Shown here: positions 1 through 5,922 of the stretch, in pieces
Layout: each line of letters starts with the position of its first letter
Position numbering within the stretch: position 1 is the stretch's first letter
Origin: Kiritimatiellia bacterium
GTDB taxonomy: Bacteria; Verrucomicrobiota; Kiritimatiellia; RFP12; UBA1067
Assembly (NCBI GenBank): GCA_017959645.1
Contig: JAGDAE010000100.1
Span: 1 to 5,922 of the forward strand
Length of the DNA stretch: 5,922 bases
Reading direction: 5' to 3'
Notes under the pieces: generated by a model
Seen by the model: the letters and a program-made list of their open reading frames with translations, nothing else
Database searches by the model: none
Told to the model about the DNA's origin: nothing
Made by a program: the position numbers and the translations under genes

Positions 1-1927
1 CGCGTATGCGGTACCACACGCTGCCGGTCGGCATGCTCGACAGCCCCTGCGCCGCCCACGGAATCGCGTAGGTGTGGGTCTTGATGAAGTCGGCGTCGTT
101 GAGCCGGCCGTCGTCGAACCCGAGATCCCTGCCGCGTTTGAACGGATCGAACACCGTCGGCAGTTCCTCGGGTATGCGGTAGACGATCTCGTACGGCTCC
201 TGCGAAAAAACCGCCGCCTTGGCGAGCGCGCGCCGGTAGTACCAGTCCATGTACCATACCGACGCCTGGCTTACCCAATGGTCGCGCTCGTCGTGCACCT
301 TCTGCCGCTCGTCCATCATCCTCAGCATCGTGCGGTCCGCGCCGGCGAAATCGAAACTGAAGTGCCGCTCCTGCATGTCGAAGAACTCGTCGAGCTGCTC
401 GACCGGAAAGCGCATGTGCCGTATGCGGTTTTTCTCCTCTTCCTTCTTCGCCTTCCTCTCCGCCGCGTCGAACCTGCCGTACGCCCATTTCACGAAATCG
501 CGGTCGAATATGAGCCGCGTCGCAAAGATTCCGCCCGCCTCCTGCTTCGCCTCGCACTGCCTGCGCGTAAGCTCCATGTAGTAGCCGTACAGCTCGTCCG
601 CGCCGTCGCCGAAAGCGTGGTCGCAATATTTGCGCAGCGTCTTTTCCATGTCCGCCGTCACGTCCCACAAAAGTTCCGCCTCGTAGTAGTTGCCCGGCCC
701 CGTCGTCGCCCACGACATCTCGCTCTCCGTCGTCGAACCCTCGACGCCCATCGCGTGATACACCGGATACTCGTCCGCCCACACCTTCAGCTTCGAAAAC
801 GGCAGACACTTGTCGAATAAATTCCAGTTGTATCCGCGGAAGAACTTCAACACCGGCGAAGACGCCCACTTCTCGAGTATCTTGCGGTAGAATATCCGCG
901 AAGGAACCGGATCCCGCGACGAATGGTAGCGCGAATAGAAGATGTCGGCTATGACGATCGATATTCTCGGGTTCGGCTTGTATTTCAGCGGATATTCCGC
1001 ATGCACCGAATAGAGGTAGAATCCGAGATGAAGATTCGGAAACTCGTCGCCGATGTGCTCGAGTATGCGGTTGCACAAGAGAACCAGAGTGTCGATCTGG
1101 TCCTCGAGCCCCGTCATCGGATCGATCCTGCCGGTCCCCTCCGCCTTCGCCTCGGGCGACTCCGAAAAGCCGGCGCCGTCCGCCGGGCCTATCCCGAGGC
1201 ACACCGCGCGGTCCTTCGGCCACTTGTTCGACTCGAAAACCCACCGTATGTAATCCTCGAAAAGCCCTACGACCGCCGGATTGGACGTATCCAGCTGCGG
1301 TCCGCGACGTTCGTAGGTTCCGTCGTAGTTGCGCACCAGCGCCAGATACTCCGGATGCTCCTTTATGACATCGGCGTAACGGTTGATTATCTCGTCCCAC
1401 ATGTGCCCGCCCTGCATGAACAGGTCGTGATTGCAGAAGTTGTGCATTTTCTTGCGCACACGCCAGACCGCGAACTCCTCGTACTCCTTCTGGCTTACGC
1501 ACGCCGCGCCGCCGTTGTACCACGGGTTCCTCACTTGGAAGCTCGGGCTTTCCTCGATGTCGCAGTCCTCCGGCCCTGGGTCGGGATTTTCGGGCACGAC
1601 CTCGCCCAGCTCGCCAGGCATGACCCAATCGCACCCCATGCGTTCGAGCAACTCGTACAATCCGTGCGAAACCGCCATCGCGTCCCTGCCCGAAACATAC
1701 GCCTTTTCGCCCTCCACCACAAGACGGAACGCCTCCGGCGCCTCGCTTGCGACCCGATATCCGTGCGGCGCGACCCGCAACGTCGAAGTCGTCGCGCCCA
1801 TCTTCGAGAGGTGGTAGCGGAAATCCGCCATCGCCGGAGGACTCTCGCAATCTACCGTCACTTCGAGCGCCCAAACGCTGCTGGCCGCCAGCGCGCAGAC
1901 GGCGAAAATGGAAATTGCCTTATTCAC
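1..1927 (-). CDS. Secreted DUF4838 domain protein, glycoside-hydrolase-like, partial (C-terminus beyond left edge)
   Basis: An open frame of 642 codons runs without a stop from a GTG at 1927 off the left edge. Residues 1-20 form a signal peptide: Lys3, a hydrophobic core, and a VWA cleavage site before Leu21, so the product is exported. Residues about 65-112 (VSGRDAMAVSHGLYELLERM, then GCDWVMPGELGEVVP) resemble the N-terminal domain that precedes the barrel in alpha-glucuronidase-like proteins. Residues about 160-420 match the DUF4838 pattern: HPEYLALV at 191-198, QLDTSNPAVV at 211-220, then GIGPADGAGFSESPEAKA. A charged helical stretch (485-505) follows. From about 590, ending MPTGSVWYRIR, the sequence resembles a galactose-binding-like beta-sandwich. 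The family is tied to polysaccharide use, but its reaction is unknown to me, so no substrate is claimed. GTG is the only plausible start: the in-frame stop TGA lies at 1943-1945, and the first ATG (residue 33) would remove the signal peptide. The family call is fairly sure, the function is not. Confidence 0.85.
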   Translation of the reverse strand, partial: MNKAISIFAVCALAASSVWALEVTVDCESPPAMADFRYHLSKMGATTSTLRVAPHGYRVASEAPEAFRLVVEGEKAYVSGRDAMAVSHGLYELLERMGCDWVMPGELGEVVPENPDPGPEDCDIEESPSFQVRNPWYNGGAACVSQKEYEEFAVWRVRKKMHNFCNHDLFMQGGHMWDEIINRYADVIKEHPEYLALVRNYDGTYERRGPQLDTSNPAVVGLFEDYIRWVFESNKWPKDRAVCLGIGPADGAGFSESPEAKAEGTGRIDPMTGLEDQIDTLVLLCNRILEHIGDEFPNLHLGFYLYSVHAEYPLKYKPNPRISIVIADIFYSRYHSSRDPVPSRIFYRKILEKWASSPVLKFFRGYNWNLFDKCLPFSKLKVWADEYPVYHAMGVEGSTTESEMSWATTGPGNYYEAELLWDVTADMEKTLRKYCDHAFGDGADELYGYYMELTRRQCEAKQEAGGIFATRLIFDRDFVKWAYGRFDAAERKAKKEEEKNRIRHMRFPVEQLDEFFDMQERHFSFDFAGADRTMLRMMDERQKVHDERDHWVSQASVWYMDWYYRRALAKAAVFSQEPYEIVYRIPEELPTVFDPFKRGRDLGFDDGRLNDADFIKTHTYAIPWAAQGLSSMPTGSVWYRIR

Positions 1928-1936
1928 AGGGTGTAT

Positions 1937-1966
1937 ATTGTATCACAGCGCGCCGCGTTTTGTCAA
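1937..1966 (-). promoter_or_regulatory. Sigma70-type promoter for the DUF4838 gene
   Basis: On the minus strand there is a perfect -35 TTGACA (1961-1966), an 18-nt spacer, and a -10 TACAAT (1937-1942) preceded by TGA, which gives an extended -10. Transcription should begin near 1930, only about 0-3 nt before the GTG at 1927. The spacer carries GCGGCGCG at positions 5-12, the same offset as in the tRNA promoter at 2352-2381. No ribosome binding site fits between the promoter and the start codon. The assignment rests on consensus match and position and has not been mapped experimentally. Confidence 0.75.
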
Positions 1967-2032
1967 ACAGCTGGCGCATAGTTTTCGAAAGCCGGGCGGG
2001 GTGGCAAAACAAAGTGATCACAACCCCTTCGT

Positions 2033-2048
2033 AAAGCGGATTTTCCAC
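2033..2048 (-). terminator. Weak candidate terminator after the tRNA genes
   Basis: Minus-strand GTGGA AAA TCCGC (2036-2048) can form a 5-bp stem, including one G-T pair, with a 3-nt loop, followed by only TTT. It lies 10 nt past the encoded CCA of tRNA-Pro. This is short for an intrinsic terminator and could equally be a 3' trailer fold. No better terminator is visible before the next promoter. Confidence 0.22.
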
Positions 2049-2058
2049 GGGTTTAAAA

Positions 2059-2135
2059 TGGTCGGACCGACGAGATTTGAACTCGTGACCTTTTGCACCC
2101 CAAGCAAACGCGCTACCAGGCTGCGCTACGGTCCG
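2059..2135 (-). tRNA. tRNA-Pro (anticodon GGG)
   Basis: This is a complete 77-nt cloverleaf with encoded CCA. The acceptor strands CGGACCG and CGGTCCG pair in all seven positions. The D stem is GCGC/GCGC, the anticodon stem is TTTGC/GCAAA around loop TTGGGGT (anticodon GGG, positions 34-36), and the T stem is ACGAG/CTCGT with loop TTCAAAT. The discriminator is A73 and the first pair is C1:G72, both usual for proline tRNAs. It should read CCC and CCU. It is the last of three tRNA genes in a row, 22 nt after the initiator tRNA, and probably comes from the same precursor transcript. Confidence 0.95.
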
Positions 2136-2157
2136 ACAAACACGCCAGATAGAAAAT

Positions 2158-2234
<77 letters not shown>

Positions 2235-2254
2235 ATCTGGCGTCTTCGCGTCCA

Positions 2255-2331
2255 TGGCGGGGCTGGCGGGAGTCGAACCCACAACCCTCAGATTCGTAGT
2301 CTGATGCTCTATCCAGTTGAGCTACAGCCCC
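2255..2331 (-). tRNA. tRNA-Arg (anticodon ACG)
   Basis: This is a complete 77-nt cloverleaf with encoded CCA. The acceptor GGGGCTG/CAGCCCC pairs in seven positions. The D stem is GCTC/GAGC, the anticodon stem is TCAGA/TCTGA around loop CTACGAA (anticodon ACG), the T stem is GTGGG/CCCGC with loop TTCGACT, and the discriminator is G73. In bacteria A34 of this tRNA is deaminated to inosine by TadA so that it can read CGU, CGC and CGA. The tadA gene lies 71 nt upstream on the same strand. It is the first tRNA after the promoter at 2352-2381 and is followed by the initiator tRNA after 20 nt. Confidence 0.95.
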
Positions 2332-2351
2332 GTGAACCGAAAACGGCGCAT

Positions 2352-2381
2352 AGTATATCATTTCGCGCCGCTCCGTGTCAA
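2352..2381 (-). promoter_or_regulatory. Sigma70-type promoter of the tRNA operon
   Basis: The minus strand has a perfect -35 TTGACA (2376-2381), an 18-nt spacer, and -10 TATACT (2352-2357) with an upstream TGA (extended -10). The predicted start is near 2345, about 14 nt before tRNA-Arg. The bases after the -10, ATGCGCCG, form a GC-rich discriminator like those of stringently controlled stable-RNA promoters. The -35 lies 21 nt past the tadA stop, so the tRNAs can be made independently of the upstream genes. No terminator separates them, so read-through from tadA is also possible. Confidence 0.8.
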
Positions 2382-2402
2382 TGGGGGCGCCGGACAAATT
2401 TT

Positions 2403-2879
2403 TCAGCGCGGTTTTTCGTCTTTTTCCGCGCGCCGGCGGCGGAAGAAGGCCTGTAGCGTATCGCGGCACGGATCGGCAAGTACCCCTTCGACGATTTCCG
2501 GGTGGTGGTTGACGCCCGGATGGCGAAATATGCCGAACACCGTCGAGCCGCCGCGCTTGTCGTCCGCCACTCCCCAGACGATCCTGTCCGGGCGCGCCAG
2601 CACGAGCGCCCCCGCGCACATCGGACACGGCTCTTTCGTGACGAACACGGTGCACCCAGAAAGCCGCCAGTTTCCCCTCGCCGCGAAGGCCGCCGAAAGC
2701 GCCAGCATTTCCGCGTGGGCGGTGGCGTCGACCAGCCCTTCGGTCTGGTTGTGGGCGCGGCCGAGGATGCGGCCGTCGGCATCGACGACCACGCAACCGG
2801 CCGGGACCTCTCCGTCCGCCGCCGCCTTTTCGGCCTCGCGCAACGCCATCCGCATGAAATACTCGTCGCCGTCTGTCAC
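2403..2879 (-). CDS. tadA: tRNA-specific adenosine deaminase TadA
   Basis: This 158-residue cytoplasmic enzyme, close to the 167 of E. coli TadA, converts A34 of tRNA-Arg(ACG) to inosine. The zinc-dependent deaminase motifs are complete: HAE at 55-57 gives the zinc ligand His55 and the proton shuttle Glu57, and PCPMC at 84-88 gives the ligands Cys85 and Cys88. DEYFMRMALREAEKA at the N-terminus aligns with the E. coli start, and the HN of RAHN at 43-44 is in the family position. The C-terminus is basic (RRRRAEKDEKPR). I chose the GTG at 2879 because it overlaps the rluD stop by 4 nt (GTGA) and has GGAGAG 5 nt upstream. This implies translational coupling. A related nucleoside or guanine deaminase is possible, but the PCPMCAGA motif, length and linkage to tRNA-Arg(ACG) favour TadA. 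Confidence 0.93.
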   Translation of the reverse strand: MTDGDEYFMRMALREAEKAAADGEVPAGCVVVDADGRILGRAHNQTEGLVDATAHAEMLALSAAFAARGNWRLSGCTVFVTKEPCPMCAGALVLARPDRIVWGVADDKRGGSTVFGIFRHPGVNHHPEIVEGVLADPCRDTLQAFFRRRRAEKDEKPR

Positions 2880-3763
2880 AGGAACTCTCCGCAATACGCC
2901 AGCATATCGTCCGGAACCGGCGCTTCGAACACCATTTTCTCGTTTCTCGCCGGATGGTACAGCACAAGCCGCCGGGCATGCAGCATCTGGCGGGCGGGGA
3001 CCGGTTCGAGCCGTTTGTCGAGCGCGGATTTTCCGTAGATCTTGTCGCCTGCCACCGGGCATCCGAGCGAGGCCATGTGCACGCGGATCTGGTGGGTTCT
3101 GCCGGTTTCGATGCGGCATTCCACGGCGCAAACCGGTCCGTTCGCGCCGAGCACGCGCCAGTTGGTGACCGCCCGTTTACCGCGCCCCTCGACGATCGCC
3201 ATGCGTTTGCGGTCGACGGGGTGGCGTCCGATCATATTCTCGATGCGTCCGGAATCGAGACCTGGCCGCCCGTGGCAGATCGCGACATAGATTTTCTCGA
3301 CGGCGCAGTGGGAAGCGAACGCTTTTTGCAGACCGTCCATCGCCGTCTGCGTCTTGGCGGCGACGATAAGCCCCGACGTATCCTGGTCGAGACGGTGCAC
3401 GATTCCGGGGCGCGCGACGCCGCCGATGCCGCCGAGATCGGGGCAGTGGTGCAGGAGCGCGTTCACGAGCGTACCGGTGAAATGTCCCGGCGCAGGATGG
3501 ACGACCATTCCCGGCGCCTTGTCGACAACGATGATGTCGGCGTCTTCGTAGACGATCGAAAGCGGAATGTTCTCCGGTTGCGGAACCGCCGGGACCGGCG
3601 ACGGCACCTCGACCTCGATCTCGTCGTCGTCCGAAACTTTCATGCCGGTTTTGCCGGCGAGCGCGCCGTTTACGGTCACAAACCCAGCCTTGACCAAACC
3701 TTCGATCCGCGATCGCGAGAAACCGGGATGCGTGGCGAGAATCGCTTTATCGAGCCGCTGCAC
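2876..3763 (-). CDS. rluD: RluA/RluD-family 23S rRNA pseudouridine synthase
   Basis: This 295-residue protein isomerises uridine to pseudouridine in RNA. An S4 RNA-binding domain fills residues about 1-50 (RLDKAI, then SRSRIEGLVKAGFVTVNG), and the RluA-type catalytic domain follows from about 68 (IVYEDADIIVVDKAPGMVVH). The signature HRLDQDTSG at 123-131 carries the catalytic Asp126, and GRTHQIRVHM at 221-230 is the second hallmark. E. coli RluD (326 residues) modifies U1911, U1915 and U1917 in 23S helix 69. The S4 plus HRLD layout fits this, but other RluA-family members share it, so exact target sites are inferred. The start is GTG at 3763, which aligns with the S4 domain start and overlaps the folD end by 17 nt. 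No strong ribosome binding site precedes it, so re-initiation after folD is likely. It overlaps tadA by 4 nt downstream. Confidence 0.9.
   Translation of the reverse strand: MQRLDKAILATHPGFSRSRIEGLVKAGFVTVNGALAGKTGMKVSDDDEIEVEVPSPVPAVPQPENIPLSIVYEDADIIVVDKAPGMVVHPAPGHFTGTLVNALLHHCPDLGGIGGVARPGIVHRLDQDTSGLIVAAKTQTAMDGLQKAFASHCAVEKIYVAICHGRPGLDSGRIENMIGRHPVDRKRMAIVEGRGKRAVTNWRVLGANGPVCAVECRIETGRTHQIRVHMASLGCPVAGDKIYGKSALDKRLEPVPARQMLHARRLVLYHPARNEKMVFEAPVPDDMLAYCGEFL
2885..2890 (-). promoter_or_regulatory. Ribosome binding site of tadA
   Basis: GGAGAG on the minus strand lies 5 nt before the GTG at 2879, inside the last codons of rluD. It supports the GTG start over the internal ATG at residue 9. 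Confidence 0.6.
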
Positions 3764-4622
3764 GTTTCGCGCTTTCGAGAGTGTTCCAGAGCAGCATCGT
3801 TATCGTCATCGGGCCGACGCCGCCAGGAACCGGGGTAATCGCGCCGGCGACTCCGGCGCAGCTTTCGAAATCGGCGTCGCCGACGATCCTGTATCCCTTC
3901 GGACGCGACGGGTCGGGAACGCGATTCACGCCGACGTCGATGACCGTCGCGCCCGGCTTTAGCATTCCGCCGGTCAGCGTACCCGGCCTGCCGGCGGCGA
4001 CAACGACGATGTCGGCCTGTCGAGTGAAATGCGCGATGTCGGGCGTTCCGGTGTGGCAGAGCGTGACCGTGGCGTTGGCTTCTTTCCTCGCAAGAAGCGC
4101 GGCGACCGGCTTGCCGACGATGTTGCTCCTGCCGATCACGACGGCGTGCCTGCCGGCGATCTCGGTTCCGGAAAACTCGATGAGCTTGATTATCCCGTGC
4201 GGGGTGCACGGGAGGAAACATTCGTCGCCGATCATCATCTTGCCGATGTTCTCCGGCGTGAAGCCGTCCACATCCTTCTCTGGCGAAATCGCGTCGATGA
4301 CCGCTTTTTCGCGGATGTGCTTCGGCACCGGCAGCTGCACGAGAATGCCGTGGATCGAGACGTCGCCATTGAGCCGCCTTACTATCCCGGTCAGCTCCTC
4401 TTCGGTCGTCTCCGCCGGGAGCCGAATCTCTTCGGACCGCATCCCCGCCTCCTCGCACGCCTTCTCCTTCGCCGTCACGTAGCTGACCGAGGCCGGGTTG
4501 TCGCCGACGAGGATCACGGCGAGCCCGGGAACGACGCCCTTCTCCGCCTTCAGTTTCGCGACCCCGGCCGCAATCTCGCGCCTCATTCCCGAAGCGAGCG
4601 TCTTGCCGTCTATGAGCTTCAT
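3747..4622 (-). CDS. folD: Bifunctional methylene-THF dehydrogenase / methenyl-THF cyclohydrolase
   Basis: FolD (291 residues; E. coli 288) oxidises 5,10-methylene-THF with NADP+ and hydrolyses the methenyl product to 10-formyl-THF, used for purines and for formylating initiator Met-tRNA. The family motifs are complete. Tyr48 and Lys52 (SYVTAK) match the E. coli catalytic Tyr50 and Lys54, Gln96 lies in GILVQLP, and Asp119 in DVDGF. PCTPHGI is at 138-144, the cofactor-fold signature GRSNIVGKP is at 164-172, and ITPVPGGVGPMT is at 262-273. The ATG at 4622 is one base after the gspK stop (TGA A ATG), with GGAGAG 9 nt upstream inside gspK, so translation is probably coupled. The end overlaps rluD by 17 nt. 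It is one of the most secure calls in the window. Confidence 0.97.
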   Translation of the reverse strand: MKLIDGKTLASGMRREIAAGVAKLKAEKGVVPGLAVILVGDNPASVSYVTAKEKACEEAGMRSEEIRLPAETTEEELTGIVRRLNGDVSIHGILVQLPVPKHIREKAVIDAISPEKDVDGFTPENIGKMMIGDECFLPCTPHGIIKLIEFSGTEIAGRHAVVIGRSNIVGKPVAALLARKEANATVTLCHTGTPDIAHFTRQADIVVVAAGRPGTLTGGMLKPGATVIDVGVNRVPDPSRPKGYRIVGDADFESCAGVAGAITPVPGGVGPMTITMLLWNTLESAKRAAAR

Positions 4623-4623
4623 T

Positions 4624-5886
4624 TCAATCTTCTCTCCATTCTATGTAGCGAACCTTTTTATCCTTCACGTAGCACTTCGCCCTGACGGAATGCTCCATGC
4701 CCATGGATGAGCCGGTTATCGTGATCTGGAAGACCGTCGACTCGTCCGGCTGGTAGGTGAGATATTCATTCGCCTCCTGTCCGATCTCGACGTCGAACTC
4801 GTCGTCCACCCGCTTGCAGAGATCGCTCCAGTCCTTGTACGGCCAGAAGCTGTCGTTCTCGTTCACGCTGTCATCGTCGCGCGGGCAGATCGTCAGGCAG
4901 TCGACTATCGCCTGCGCGACGTCGACGTCGCTGCTCCCGAAATCGTCGTCGTCCTCGTTGAAGATGCCCGGGACCGTATTGAGCTGCTCGACGGTGCACG
5001 CGTTTACGTTGACCTTCGCCGAGCCTGTGGTGCCGAAAAGTCCGGTTATCCCGGAAAGTCGCGGATTCTCGTCGGGGTCTTCCTTCTCGTCGGGATACAC
5101 CAGCCCGCCGGTCAGGATCGCCGGAAAGTCCCTGAATCCGCGTATGTACGCCAGCTCCTGCACGTTCGGTATCGAGCCGTTGCGCGGACGCTTCCTGTCT
5201 TCGTCGTCGATTTCCGAACTGTGGTCTTCGTCGTATTCCTCGTACCACGCATTCTCCGCGCCGAGCTCCCTGCCGTCGATCGTCGTCACGTTGTCGTTTT
5301 CGTCGCGCCAGTCGTTCCAGCAGGCGATGAGAAGGTCGCTGAGATAGACGCTGCCTTCTTTCTCGACATCGACCTTGAACTCTTCGGGAATTCCGTGGCT
5401 CTTGAGAATCATCTCCCACCGCAGCCGCCAGTTGGAGTCGCCGCCGTCGTAGAGCTGGTTGATGTTTATTCCGCCGTCTTTGCCGCCGTTGACCGTCTCG
5501 ATTTCGATTTTCACCGTCGGCGCCGTGTCGACGTCGAAATCCTTGTCGGTGTCGAGATTGCCGTCATCGAGCAGGATCGGGCCTATCGTGCATTTCGAGT
5601 TTTTTTTGAGTTCGCGCTTCTGCTTGTACCATCTGTCGTTCTCGAAAAGATCCTCTTCGTCTTCGCCGTCGGTCCATTCCGTCGCCTCGGAAAAGCCGGT
5701 GAGCACGACTTCGGCGATGATCTGCCCCGCGTCGGTGAGCCGGTTCACCCGGTTGCGTTCGCGCACATAGACGTTTATTCCCGCCTGCTGCCTCGCTTCG
5801 TAGGCGAAGCTCATCGCCATGACCGAAAGCACGGCGATCAGCCAAAGCGCGGTCAGAAGAGCGCTTCCGCGTCTTGCGTTTTTCAC
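4624..5886 (-). CDS. gspK: Type II secretion minor pseudopilin GspK
   Basis: This 420-residue protein starts with a prepilin-type signal: MKNARRG, then a hydrophobic helix SALLTALWLIAVLSVMAMSF. Prepilin peptidase should cut after Gly7. Position +5 of the mature protein is Thr, not Glu, as expected for GspK, which lacks Glu5 and caps the pseudopilus tip with GspI and GspJ. GspK landmarks follow in order: GKDGGININQL at 135-145; LLIACWNDWRDENDN at 185-199; RELGAENAWYEEY at 206-218; RPRNGSIPNVQELAYIRGF at 233-251; and the helix-hairpin-helix-like KVNVNACTVEQLNTVPG at 291-307. It is longer than the common 280-350 residues and very acidic, about 89 Asp/Glu against 45 Lys/Arg by my count, with acidic loops near 72-82, 214-230 and 311-315. 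GTG at 5886 has a perfect AGGAGG 6 nt upstream. Its partners probably lie just outside the right edge. Confidence 0.9.
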   Translation of the reverse strand: MKNARRGSALLTALWLIAVLSVMAMSFAYEARQQAGINVYVRERNRVNRLTDAGQIIAEVVLTGFSEATEWTDGEDEEDLFENDRWYKQKRELKKNSKCTIGPILLDDGNLDTDKDFDVDTAPTVKIEIETVNGGKDGGININQLYDGGDSNWRLRWEMILKSHGIPEEFKVDVEKEGSVYLSDLLIACWNDWRDENDNVTTIDGRELGAENAWYEEYDEDHSSEIDDEDRKRPRNGSIPNVQELAYIRGFRDFPAILTGGLVYPDEKEDPDENPRLSGITGLFGTTGSAKVNVNACTVEQLNTVPGIFNEDDDDFGSSDVDVAQAIVDCLTICPRDDDSVNENDSFWPYKDWSDLCKRVDDEFDVEIGQEANEYLTYQPDESTVFQITITGSSMGMEHSVRAKCYVKDKKVRYIEWRED

Positions 5887-5921
5887 GGCGCGCCTCCTCC
5901 CCCTGGCGGCGGGGCTCCGCC
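5883..5921 (-). CDS. Possible C-terminal tail of an upstream pseudopilin-operon gene (partial)
   Basis: One minus-strand frame at the right edge reads GGAPPPGGGGAP and stops at a TGA that overlaps the gspK start codon as GTGA. The 4-nt overlap matches the join between rluD and tadA and would suit the end of a T2SS gene such as gspJ. Only twelve low-complexity residues are visible, so neither identity nor coding status can be shown. Confidence 0.3.
   Translation of the reverse strand, partial: GGAPPPGGGGAP
5893..5898 (-). promoter_or_regulatory. Ribosome binding site of gspK
   Basis: A perfect AGGAGG lies 6 nt before the GTG at 5886. It fixes the start that supplies the short positively charged leader needed for prepilin peptidase. 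Confidence 0.75.
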
Positions 5922-5922
5922 G

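Noticed and set aside
74..820. Plus-strand ORF of 248 residues
   Set aside because: It lies antisense to the continuous DUF4838 frame, is rich in Arg, Val and His as expected of a GC-driven shadow, and matches no family I recognise.
923..1981. Plus-strand ORF of 352 residues
   Set aside because: It is also antisense to DUF4838 and runs through that gene's promoter and signal peptide. No ribosome binding site or recognisable domain supports it.
2014..2021. 8-bp palindrome GTGATCAC upstream of the DUF4838 promoter, and TTTCGAAA at 1983-1990
   Set aside because: Both are too short, the first does not extend beyond eight bases, and no second copy was seen. Chance palindromes of this size are expected, so no operator is claimed.
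2332..2402. Terminator between tadA and tRNA-Arg
   Set aside because: No stem followed by a T-run was found on the minus strand. The interval is occupied by the tRNA promoter and its short leader.
2880..3131. N-terminal extension of tadA to 242 residues
   Set aside because: The extra 84 codons lie wholly inside rluD and show no domain. The GTG at 2879 has a ribosome binding site, the 4-nt overlap, and the family's usual N-terminus.
2954..3838. Plus-strand ORF of 294 residues opposite rluD
   Set aside because: The minus-strand RluD frame has complete catalytic motifs. The plus frame is its codon-bias shadow.

Overview
The window looks like a piece of a GC-rich bacterial chromosome. Every gene I can support lies on the minus strand, so gene order reads from high to low coordinates. 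A DUF4838-type secreted protein together with a type II secretion (T2SS) pseudopilin points to the PVC superphylum (Lentisphaerota, Kiritimatiellota or Verrucomicrobiota). That is an inference from family distribution and was not tested with a marker gene.

Right part (5922 to 2403): a tightly packed gene string. It has the possible tail of an upstream gene, then gspK (T2SS minor pseudopilin), folD (one-carbon folate enzyme), rluD-like (23S rRNA pseudouridine synthase) and tadA (tRNA A34 deaminase). The joins are a 4-nt overlap (tail/gspK), a 1-nt gap (gspK/folD), a 17-nt overlap (folD/rluD) and a 4-nt overlap (rluD/tadA). No promoter or terminator is visible between these genes, so one transcript is likely.

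Middle (2381 to 2033): a near-consensus sigma70-type promoter just after tadA drives three tRNA genes with encoded CCA: tRNA-Arg(ACG), initiator tRNA-Met(CAU) and tRNA-Pro(GGG). tRNA-Arg(ACG) is the classical substrate of TadA, which sits next to it. FolD makes the precursor of the formyl donor used on initiator Met-tRNA. The initiator tRNA has two departures from the E. coli form: U1:U72 and A29:U41.

Left part (1966 to 1): a second promoter with the same 18-nt spacing shares an 8-nt spacer core and an extended -10 TGA with the tRNA promoter. It drives a secreted DUF4838 protein that runs off the left edge. Its promoter lies so close to the GTG start that the mRNA should be leaderless or nearly so. 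Its codon use is richer in ATA than that of folD.

I found no CRISPR array, insertion sequence, phage gene, toxin-antitoxin pair or clear defence system. The least ordinary signals are the matched promoters, the leaderless start, the tadA/tRNA-Arg pairing and the variant initiator tRNA.
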